This document shows, in pieces, positions 1 to 5,331 of a stretch of DNA of 6,312 nt; position 1 is the stretch's first letter, and each line of letters opens with the position of its first letter. The notes beneath the pieces were generated by a model, which saw only the letters and a list, made by a program, of their open reading frames with translations, made no database searches and was not told the DNA's origin. Both the position numbers and the translations under genes were made by a program. Source of the DNA: Coriobacteriaceae bacterium (lineage in GTDB: Bacteria; Actinomycetota; Coriobacteriia; Coriobacteriales; Eggerthellaceae); the NCBI GenBank assembly GCA_015062635.1, contig SUUF01000022.1, positions 17,117-23,428 on the forward strand, read 5' to 3'.

Positions 1-56
1 CGGGGCAGGTGCTCGGGATGACGGCGCGCATCGAACAGGTAGATTGCGCGCGATGA
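1..56 (+). other. Unresolved edge fragment, possibly 3' end of a plus-strand gene
   Basis: The plus-strand frame beginning at base 3 stays open until a TGA at 54-56 and would encode a C-terminal tail reading GQVLGMTARIEQVDCAR. Thirteen of its 17 codons end in G or C, which is compatible with a gene of this genome. That TGA would fall at the left foot of the inverted repeat 54-82, so two convergent genes could share one palindrome. The rival reading is a minus-strand gene starting at ATG 29-31, running off the left edge as MRAVIPSTCP with all visible codons G/C-ending, but with no ribosome site before it. The two frames share the same third-position bases, so composition cannot separate them. 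No family is recognised. Confidence 0.3.
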
Positions 57-82
57 GACAGAGGATCTGACCCTCTGTCTCA
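54..82. repeat. Perfect 11-bp inverted repeat at the hypA stop, REP-like or terminator-like
   Basis: The arms are 54-64 and 72-82 (TGAGACAGAGG and CCTCTGTCTCA) with a 7-nt loop. The hypA stop codon (80-82 on the plus strand, read TGA on the minus) is the end of one arm. The hairpin would form in RNA from either strand and could end or stabilise the hypA transcript. Neither strand has a T-run after the stem, so it is not a textbook intrinsic terminator. From memory, GAGACAGAGG...CCTCTGTCTC palindromes resemble dispersed repeats in clostridial and coriobacterial genomes that are associated with single-domain Y1 (REP-associated) transposases. That assignment is recall, not a search. The palindrome itself is certain; its role is not. 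Confidence 0.6.
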
Positions 83-424
83 GTAGGCTTCCACCTCGCG
101 GACTTCCATCTCGTTGCCGCGCAGGAGCACCGTGTCGGGGCTTTCGCAGTGCGGGCAGATGCGGCCGTGGGCCACGGTGCCATAGGTACGACCGCACGCG
201 TTGCACACGGTGACGGCGGGAATGCGGTTCACGGCCAACTCGGCGCCGTTCAGCAGGTCATGCTTCGCGCTCGCCCACTTCCAGCAATCCTGTAGCTGGT
301 CCTCGAGCACGCCCGACACCTCGCCCAGGTCGAGCACGACCCGCTGGATGCGCGTGAGCTCGTTCTCCTTCCCCACGCGCTCCAGCAGGTCGACCATATG
401 GAACACTATCCCCAGCTCGTGCAT
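80..424 (-). CDS. hypA: Hydrogenase maturation nickel chaperone HypA
   Basis: The 114-residue protein has the usual length and layout of HypA/HybF, the cytoplasmic metallochaperone that works with HypB (and SlyD in some species) to deliver Ni(II) to the large-subunit precursor of [NiFe] hydrogenase, or to urease in some bacteria. It starts MHE, giving the conserved nickel-ligand His2. The structural zinc site is two CxxC pairs, C74/C77 (CNAC) and C90/C93 (CPHC), at nearly the positions known for Escherichia coli HypA. The C-terminal GNEMEV stretch is also typical. The ATG at 422-424 follows the stop of the upstream oxidoreductase by 24 nt with only a weak ribosome site, so co-transcription and perhaps coupled translation are likely. 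No hydrogenase subunit or other hyp gene is visible; hypB could lie beyond the left edge, but nothing here shows it. The stop codon sits in an inverted repeat. All key residues are present, so the protein looks functional. Confidence 0.95.
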   Translation of the reverse strand: MHELGIVFHMVDLLERVGKENELTRIQRVVLDLGEVSGVLEDQLQDCWKWASAKHDLLNGAELAVNRIPAVTVCNACGRTYGTVAHGRICPHCESPDTVLLRGNEMEVREVEAY

Positions 425-448
425 CGCCCGGCTACCGATCGCGCCGCG

Positions 449-3400
449 CTAGCGCTGCGGCTTCACTTTCTTCAGCAGCATCTTGCCCGCCTGCGGCAGG
501 ATGGCCGCCACCTTGCCCTCGCTCGGCACCATCGTCGAGCATTCCGGATTATCGCGATGCAGGTGGATGGCATCGAACTCGCAGCGCGTGGTGCACAGGC
601 CGCAGCCGATGCACTTGTTGGGATCGACGATGCTCGCGCCGCAGCCCAGGCAGCGGGCGGTCTCGGATTTCACCTGCTCCTCGGTGAAGGTGCGGCTCGT
701 ATCCTCCCAGTTATGCACGATGTTGGCGACCTTCGCGCAGGCCGGCACGTTGCGGCCGGCATGGTCGTAGTCGAGCCCGATGGCGACGGCTTCCTTGTCG
801 AGCTCCACGTAATGGCGCTGGTTGCGCCCGATGGTGAGCGAGCTGCCCGTCTGCACGAAACGGTGCAGCGACACGGCCGCCTCGTGGCCGGCCGCGATGG
901 CATCGATAACGAACTTCGGCCCGGTGAGCACATCGCCGCCCACGAACACGTCCGGCTCGTCGGTCTGGTAGGTCCGCGCATCGGCCGCCGGGGCGCCCGC
1001 GCGCCCGAGCTGCACCTTGCTGCCCGCAAGCAGGTCGCCCCATTCGATGGACTGCCCGATGGCCAGTATCACGTTATCGCAGGCCACAAAGCGAGTGTCA
1101 GCCTCATCGTATTCCGGCGCGAACCGCCCGTCGGCCCCGTACACCCGCGTGCAGCGCTTGAACGTGACGCCGCGCACGCGACCGGCATCGTCGGTCTCGA
1201 TGGCCGCGGGGCCCCAGCCGTTCTTCACCATGACGCCATCCGCCTCGGCCTCGGCGATTTCCTCGGGAAGCGCCGGCATCTCGTCGCGCTGCTCGAGGCA
1301 TACCATCGCGACCTCGGCAGAACCGCAACGCAGCGCGACGCGCGCCGCGTCGATGGCCACGTTGCCGCCGCCGATGACCGCCGTCTTCCCCACCACCTCG
1401 TGACCGGGGTCGGCCAAGGCTGTGCGCAGGAACTCGACGGCCGTGGCCACGCCGGCGGCGTCTTCGCCGGCAACGCCCGCCTTGCGCGAACCCTGGCAGC
1501 CGATGGCCAGGTAGAACGCCGCATAGCCTTGCGCGCGCAGCTCGTCGAGCGTCACATCGCGTCCCACATCCACGCCGCAGCGAATCTCGACGCCCATCTG
1601 CCGCAGCACGTCGATCTCGGCATCCACGACGTCCTTGCCGAGCTTGTAGGCCGGAATGCCGTAGGTCATCATGCCGCCGGGTTTCTCCGCGCGCTCGAAC
1701 ACCGTGGGACGGTACCCGTGTTCGGCCAGGTAGTAGGCGCAGGTGAGGCCCGCGGGGCCGGCGCCCACGATGGCGATCTTCTGCGGGAAGAGCCCGCGCG
1801 TGGTGGCCGGGATGATCTCGGGCACATAGCGGGTCTCGGCCTGCAGGTCCTTCTCGGCGACGAAACGCTTCACCTCGTCGATGGCCACGGCCTCGTCGAC
1901 GGTGCCGCGCGTGCATGCCGCCTCGCAACGGCGGTTGCATACGCGCCCGCACACGGCCGGGAACGGGTTTTCGCGCTTGATGAGGGCCAATGCATCGCGG
2001 TAGCGCCCTTGCGCCGCCATGCGCAGGTAGCCTTGCACGCTCACATGCGCCGGGCACGCCGTCTTGCACGGCGCGGTGCCCGTGTCGTGGCACTCGATGC
2101 GGTTGTTGTTCTTGTAGTCGGGGTCCCAATCGGCCTCGGACCAATCGAGCGTCGGCAGCGGCTGGCGCGGATACTCCACCGGCCCGTTCACCGTGGGAAG
2201 CTTCTGCCCGAGCTGCACGGCACCGGCCGGGCACACCTCGACGCAGCCCGCGCAGGCCACGCATTTGTCCTCCTCGATGTGCGCCACATAGGCCGAACGG
2301 CTCATGTTGGGGGTGTTGAACAACTGGCTCGTGCGCAAGGCGTAGCACACGTCGACGTTGCAGTTGCAGATGGCGAAGATCTTGTCCTCGCCGTCGATGT
2401 TCGTTATCTGGTGCACGAAGCCGTTCTTCTCGGCGAGCAGCAGGATGTCGATGAACTCGTCATAGGTGACGTAATGGCCCTTGCCGGTCTCGACGCAGTA
2501 GTCGGCCATGTCGCCGACGCCCAGGCACCAGTTCTGCGGGTCGTCGCCGCCGTTGTCGCCGCGGGCGCGTTCGGCCAGGCGGCACGAGCACGCGCCGGCC
2601 GAGAAGCGGTCGTACTTCTTCAGCCAATGGCTGAGCCTCTCGACGTCGGCCGCATGGCTTTCCTGCCGTATGGCATGCTCGACGGGAATGACGTGCATGC
2701 CGATGCCGGCGCCGCCCGGCGGCACCATCTTGGTGGCCACGGTGAGCGGCAGGTAGGTCATGCGCTCGAAGAAGGTGCCGAGCTCGGGATGCTCCTCGAG
2801 CTGCTTCTGGTTCATCACCGTGAACTCGGCCGAGCCCGGAACGAACATCGGCAGCACGTAGCGCTTCTGGTGCCGCGGGTTCTTGCCGTCGAGGTTTTCC
2901 CAGTTGTATTCGACGATGCCCTTGATGGACATGTCGTCGAGCAGCTCCTGGGCCTTCCAGGTGGTGAGCCCGCTCGCCGCGCACACCTGCCCGAGCGTCA
3001 TGGGCACGCGCACCTTCATATGGCGCGCGAGCTCGGCTTCCTCTTCCGTCATCACGCTGGCCAAGCCCCAGTAATCGGGGTCATCATAGGTCGTCTTGTG
3101 CAACAGGCGGTCGGTTATCTTGGCGGCCTCGCGCAGCACGCCGGGCTTCGGCGGCTCGGCGCTCGCCGGACCCGGGTCGTCGGGACTCGCGGGCTTGTAA
3201 TGCGTGAAGGTGTCGTTTTCCGAAAACACCTCGTCGGCGATGATGCGCAGCGGCTCCCCGCCGGAATTGCGGGTGGGGATGACGTTGCGGGCGGCGATTT
3301 CCTCGTCGCTCATGCCACGGCGCATCGCGGCCTTGCGCTCGTCGACGCTCGCGCCACCATAGGGCTCGCTCACGCGAACCATGTTGTCTGTCTCGTTCAT
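449..3400 (-). CDS. Multi-cluster [4Fe-4S]/FAD/NAD(P) oxidoreductase, GltD/NfnB-like
   Basis: This is a 983-residue soluble protein with no signal peptide or membrane segment. Residues about 116-185 look like a winged-helix fold. Residues about 215-370 form a cysteine-rich module (CSCR at 271-274, C292, C302, then CNCNVDVC at 345-352). A ferredoxin motif CxxCxxCxxxCP spans 380-391. A GltD/dihydropyrimidine-dehydrogenase-type Fe-S domain follows (C437, C445, C449, then CGRVCNRRCEAAC at 484-496). Next come an FAD Rossmann motif GAGPAG (546-551), an NAD(P) motif GGGNVA (677-682), and AIGQ and GGD segments (780-783, 821-823) that complete the FAD fold. A final ferredoxin-like domain has CLGC (917-920) and CIGCGLCTTRC (930-940). 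The GltD-like part should move electrons between NAD(P)H and Fe-S centres; the partner is unknown. An in-frame ATG 14 codons upstream (3440-3442) overlaps the promoter. The start at 3400 has AGGAG five bases before it. The neighbour hypA suggests a link to hydrogen metabolism, which is inference. Family assignment is firm; the physiological reaction is not. Confidence 0.93.
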   Translation of the reverse strand: MNETDNMVRVSEPYGGASVDERKAAMRRGMSDEEIAARNVIPTRNSGGEPLRIIADEVFSENDTFTHYKPASPDDPGPASAEPPKPGVLREAAKITDRLLHKTTYDDPDYWGLASVMTEEEAELARHMKVRVPMTLGQVCAASGLTTWKAQELLDDMSIKGIVEYNWENLDGKNPRHQKRYVLPMFVPGSAEFTVMNQKQLEEHPELGTFFERMTYLPLTVATKMVPPGGAGIGMHVIPVEHAIRQESHAADVERLSHWLKKYDRFSAGACSCRLAERARGDNGGDDPQNWCLGVGDMADYCVETGKGHYVTYDEFIDILLLAEKNGFVHQITNIDGEDKIFAICNCNVDVCYALRTSQLFNTPNMSRSAYVAHIEEDKCVACAGCVEVCPAGAVQLGQKLPTVNGPVEYPRQPLPTLDWSEADWDPDYKNNNRIECHDTGTAPCKTACPAHVSVQGYLRMAAQGRYRDALALIKRENPFPAVCGRVCNRRCEAACTRGTVDEAVAIDEVKRFVAEKDLQAETRYVPEIIPATTRGLFPQKIAIVGAGPAGLTCAYYLAEHGYRPTVFERAEKPGGMMTYGIPAYKLGKDVVDAEIDVLRQMGVEIRCGVDVGRDVTLDELRAQGYAAFYLAIGCQGSRKAGVAGEDAAGVATAVEFLRTALADPGHEVVGKTAVIGGGNVAIDAARVALRCGSAEVAMVCLEQRDEMPALPEEIAEAEADGVMVKNGWGPAAIETDDAGRVRGVTFKRCTRVYGADGRFAPEYDEADTRFVACDNVILAIGQSIEWGDLLAGSKVQLGRAGAPAADARTYQTDEPDVFVGGDVLTGPKFVIDAIAAGHEAAVSLHRFVQTGSSLTIGRNQRHYVELDKEAVAIGLDYDHAGRNVPACAKVANIVHNWEDTSRTFTEEQVKSETARCLGCGASIVDPNKCIGCGLCTTRCEFDAIHLHRDNPECSTMVPSEGKVAAILPQAGKMLLKKVKPQR

Positions 3401-3404
3401 GGGT

Positions 3405-3410
3405 TCTCCT
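3405..3410 (-). promoter_or_regulatory. Ribosome binding site deciding the oxidoreductase start
   Basis: On the minus strand the sequence before the ATG at 3398-3400 reads ACAGGAGAACCC. The AGGAG core lies about five bases from the ATG. This favours the MNETDN start over the longer in-frame start at 3440-3442, which has no such site and lies inside the candidate -10 box. Confidence 0.8.
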
Positions 3411-3440
3411 GTCCGGCACATCAGCCTGCGCGCCCAGCCC

Positions 3441-3470
3441 ATTATACGACGTATCGGCAGCCGCGCAGAA
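3441..3470 (-). promoter_or_regulatory. Candidate housekeeping-sigma promoter for the oxidoreductase-hypA unit
   Basis: The minus strand carries a perfect TATAAT at 3441-3446. A weak -35 match (TTCTGC, 3465-3470) lies 18 bp upstream. Transcription would start near 3434 and leave a leader of about 34 nt that contains the AGGAG site. The box lies in the same CGTATAATGGG context as the TATAAT upstream of the RluA-family gene. The poor -35 keeps confidence moderate. Confidence 0.6.
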
Positions 3471-3507
3471 TCAGCCCCTCGCCCGCGCGGGTGAAGCAGG
3501 AGCCCAT

Positions 3508-3537
3508 GGCCTCTCGTCCCATAGCGGGACGAAGGCC
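3508..3537. other. Stable hairpin in the oxidoreductase upstream region
   Basis: The outer arms are GGCC (3508-3511) and GGCC (3534-3537). The inner arms are TCGTCCC (3514-3520) and GGGACGA (3526-3532), closing a 5-nt loop ATAGC. With an extra T-A pair (3512 with 3533) and one bulged C (3513), the stem has 12 pairs. No T-run follows on either strand, so it does not look like an intrinsic terminator. It lies about 60 nt upstream of the candidate promoter and could be a regulator site or part of a structured RNA. Confidence 0.45.
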
Positions 3538-3623
3538 CCGGGTCTTCGCGAGATGGGGCTTCGCAGCATACGGCTTCGAGACAAGCGGAAAAGCGAACTT
3601 GAAAGCTGCGGCATCAGCGGAAG

Positions 3624-3699
3624 GCGGCATTAAGCCGGTTGCGCGAGATGAGCCGTCGGCCGCCTTTGACTTATTTACAGGAAGCGGCATTGAGCCGGT
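3624..3699. repeat. Two copies of a 16-nt motif, 60 nt apart
   Basis: GCGGCATTAAGCCGGT at 3624-3639 recurs as GCGGCATTGAGCCGGT at 3684-3699, with 15 of 16 bases identical. Each copy holds a small inverted repeat CGGC-ATTRA-GCCG, so each could be a dyad protein-binding site or a small hairpin. The spacing is close to six turns of B-DNA, which would put both copies on the same face of the helix. Confidence 0.5.
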
Positions 3700-3776
3700 A
3701 ATGCAGAAGGCGTGCGGCGAGATCGGATGTCGGCCGTGCCAACCGCGCGGCCGAATTCGCCAATGATTCGCCATCC

Positions 3777-3823
3777 CGAACGAAACGAGGAACCTCCCCC
3801 GTCACCAAGACAGGGAAGGTTCC
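3777..3823 (-). terminator. Likely Rho-independent terminator of the GT4 gene
   Basis: On the minus strand, GGAACCT plus CCC (3823-3813, with one bulged T at 3816) pairs with GGG plus AGGTTCC (3798-3789), giving a 10-bp stem with a 14-nt loop. It is followed directly by the T-rich tail TCGTTTCGTT. It lies about 70 nt downstream of the glycosyltransferase stop, where a terminator is expected. The tail is interrupted by C and G, which lowers confidence a little. Confidence 0.65.
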
Positions 3824-3891
3824 CCGTCGCCTCCCCCTTCAAGATGCGGTAAGGCGGCGCTCCGGGATGGCGATGCCGGAAACGCTTGCGC

Positions 3892-5091
3892 CTACGCGAG
3901 CACCGACTGGTACAGGGCGATGAGCTCCTGGATGATGGCAGCCTGGGAGTAGTTCTTCTCGGCGTACTCCTGGATATCGGCGCGCCAAGCGGGGTTGCCC
4001 ACGGCGCGGTCGAGCACCGCGAGGATCTTGTCGGCCAAGGCGGGTGCGTCTTCCACCGGCACGAGTCCGCCGACCGAATCGTTCACGAAGTCGGGCAGGC
4101 CGCCCTCGTTCGTGGCGACCACCGGGGTGCCGCAGGCCATGGCCTCAACAGCCACCAGGCCAAACGGCTCGCGGCGCGACGGAACCAAATCGACGTCGGC
4201 GATGTTGTACAGGCGGCAAAGCGCATCCTGCGTCACGTTGCCCAGGAACTGCACGTTCGGCAGGCCCAGGCGTTCCTTCTGCGCCTCGAGGTTCGCGCGC
4301 TCCTCGCCATCGCCCGCAATCGGGATGAAGACGTTCGGGTCTTTCTGCGCGATGATGGCGGCCGCGTCGAGCAGCACGTCGACGCCCTTGAAGTTCGTGA
4401 GCTTGCCCGCGAACAGCGCCAAACGCTGGCCGGCATATTCCACGCCATAGGCGCCCAGCACCTCGGCGCGGTCGAGCTGTTGCGGGAAGAAGATGGCCGG
4501 ATTGTAGCCGTTGCGCATGCGCTGGATCTTATCCACGTGCGCCGGGAAGGTCTTGCGGATGAGGGCCTCGTTGTCCTTCGAGATGCAGATGACCTTCACG
4601 CAGCCATCCATCGCCCGCTCGGCGAAGTGGCGCATCTCGGGCCACTTGTCGTACCCCATGAGGTCGGTGCCATGCGCCGTCAGCACGAGCGGCACGCCGC
4701 ACCCCACGGCGAGCGACGGCAGCGCCCACACGTGCTGGCCGTGGATGACATCGGGCTGCCAATCGGCCACCTCCTGGTCGATGGCCTGCTTGAAGGCATC
4801 GAGATAGGCCGCCATCTGGGCCTCGTCGAGGTCCTTGAACGCCACCACCGAACGCGGGTGCGTGGTGAAGCACGGGAAGTTGAACGGCAGCGCGCCGGGA
4901 ATCTCCTCGGTGTCGGTGAAGAACACCGGATGCAGGCGCACGCCCTTGTACTGGGGGATCTCGGAACGGTTCTCGGGCAGGATGACGCACACCTCATGGC
5001 CGTTCTCGGCCAGCTGCATGGCGAGGTTCTTCGTGTAGGTGCCCGAACCGGAACCTTCCAGCGGGAAATGGTTGATCATGAGGATCTTCAT
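3892..5091 (-). CDS. Glycosyltransferase family 4 (GT-B fold)
   Basis: This 399-residue protein has the size and motif order of retaining GT4 enzymes, which transfer a sugar from a nucleotide-sugar donor to a lipid, glycan or small-molecule acceptor at the cytoplasmic face. The N-terminal Rossmann half starts MKILMINHFP and carries the glycine-rich loop GSGSGTY (13-19). The linker has NGYN (194-197). The C-terminal donor-binding half has FAGKLTNFKG (227-236), AGDGEE (259-264) and the EX7E signature from E308 to E316 (EPFGLVAVE), whose glutamates bind and orient the donor sugar. There is no signal peptide or clear transmembrane helix. The ATG at 5089-5091 is preceded on the minus strand by GAAGGGGG at suitable distance. 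The gene appears to stand alone, with its own promoter and terminator. Donor and acceptor cannot be told from sequence; a role in envelope polysaccharide or glycolipid synthesis is inference. No catalytic motif is missing. Confidence 0.93.
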   Translation of the reverse strand: MKILMINHFPLEGSGSGTYTKNLAMQLAENGHEVCVILPENRSEIPQYKGVRLHPVFFTDTEEIPGALPFNFPCFTTHPRSVVAFKDLDEAQMAAYLDAFKQAIDQEVADWQPDVIHGQHVWALPSLAVGCGVPLVLTAHGTDLMGYDKWPEMRHFAERAMDGCVKVICISKDNEALIRKTFPAHVDKIQRMRNGYNPAIFFPQQLDRAEVLGAYGVEYAGQRLALFAGKLTNFKGVDVLLDAAAIIAQKDPNVFIPIAGDGEERANLEAQKERLGLPNVQFLGNVTQDALCRLYNIADVDLVPSRREPFGLVAVEAMACGTPVVATNEGGLPDFVNDSVGGLVPVEDAPALADKILAVLDRAVGNPAWRADIQEYAEKNYSQAAIIQELIALYQSVLA

Positions 5092-5124
5092 GCGATGCCC
5101 CCTTCGCGTTGTCGTGGATTCGCG

Positions 5125-5133
5125 TGGTAAAGT
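5125..5133 (+). promoter_or_regulatory. Candidate extended -10 promoter of the small basic gene
   Basis: The plus strand reads TGGTAAAGT: the TG extension plus TAAAGT, four of six matches to TATAAT. The start would be near 5140, giving a leader of about 36 nt to the GTG at 5176. No well-spaced -35 was found. It faces the divergent candidate box at 5140-5148, so the two promoters would overlap. Support is weak by itself but the position is right. Confidence 0.3.
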
Positions 5134-5139
5134 GGTTCA

Positions 5140-5148
5140 ATTCTACCA
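5140..5148 (-). promoter_or_regulatory. Candidate extended -10 promoter of the GT4 gene
   Basis: The minus strand reads TGGTAGAAT, an extended -10 element (TG, one base, then TAGAAT, five of six matches to TATAAT). No good -35 was found, which extended -10 promoters can tolerate. Transcription would begin near 5133 and leave a leader of about 40 nt containing the ribosome site. Confidence 0.45.
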
Positions 5149-5175
5149 GAGCCACACGGGGGAACGGAGGCGCGC

Positions 5176-5331
5176 GTGCGCGGGAAGTCGAGCAGGGGGT
5201 CGCAGGGCTCGAGCAACATGCGGCAGGCGGGAAAGATGCGTCCCGCCACGCAGCGTTGGCTGAAGGGCTCCGGCCCGAACAAGGCCGCCGGTCACAAGGG
5301 CGGCATCAAGCGCCAGGGCTCAAAGCACTAG
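5176..5331 (+). CDS. Small, highly basic glycine-rich protein, 51 residues, unknown function
   Basis: A GTG-started frame of 51 codons ends in TAG. GGAGG lies five bases before the GTG, one of the best ribosome sites in the window. About 90% of its codons end in G or C (exceptions GGA, CGT twice, GGT, TCA), matching real genes here. An internal ATG at 5218 would give only 37 residues and lacks such a site. The product has 13 Lys/Arg, two His, about ten Gly, a single aromatic (Trp28) and no Asp or Glu, so it is strongly cationic throughout. Segments include MRPATQRWLKGSGPNKAAG (21-39) and HKGGIKRQGSKH (40-51). There is no signal peptide, membrane helix or cysteine. Such composition suggests binding to RNA, DNA or the ribosome, which is inference; I do not recognise a family. 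It is divergent from the GT4 gene across an 84-nt gap, and its last 12 nt overlap the 3' end of the convergent RluA-family gene. Confidence 0.65.
   Translation: MRGKSSRGSQGSSNMRQAGKMRPATQRWLKGSGPNKAAGHKGGIKRQGSKH

Larger units (their letters stand above)
3447..3788. other. Gene-poor intergenic stretch with hairpins and short repeats
   Basis: No convincing gene was found here. A minus-strand open frame (3442-3774, 110 codons) exists, but its third positions are clearly less G/C-rich than those of the neighbouring genes, it has only a poor ribosome site, it runs into the TATAAT box at 3441-3446, and it matches no family I know. What can be seen instead is structure: a 12-bp interrupted hairpin (3508-3537), a CCCGCGCGGG palindrome (3482-3491), a 16-nt motif repeated 60 nt apart (3624-3639, 3684-3699), and an A/T-rich patch around 3665-3680. 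The region may be the long upstream regulatory region of the oxidoreductase, a small RNA locus or a decayed gene. The sequence alone does not decide. Confidence 0.5.

Noticed and set aside
398..3766. Very long stop-free frame on the plus strand, opposite the oxidoreductase
   Set aside because: It is the antisense shadow of a GC-rich gene that uses few codons creating stops on the other strand. The sequence is rich in His, Ala, Arg and Leu with no recognisable domain, while the minus strand has complete Fe-S and FAD motifs.
3442..3774. 110-codon minus-strand frame in the intergenic region
   Set aside because: Third-position G/C is well below that of the neighbours, the ribosome site is poor, the end runs into the TATAAT box, and nothing is recognised. 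It was kept as a described non-gene region rather than a CDS.
3886..5130. 414-codon plus-strand frame opposite the glycosyltransferase
   Set aside because: Antisense shadow: no motif or ribosome site, while the minus strand holds an intact GT4 with EX7E.
5125..5155. GTGGTTCAATTCTACC resembles a tRNA T-arm
   Set aside because: The T-stem has a mismatch, and there is no acceptor complement, anticodon arm or D-arm in proper position. It is better explained by divergent -10 boxes.
5284..5304. GCCGCC/GGCGGC hairpin as terminator of the RluA-family gene
   Set aside because: Six pairs only, no T-run on the minus strand, and it lies within a coding frame; not supported enough to call.
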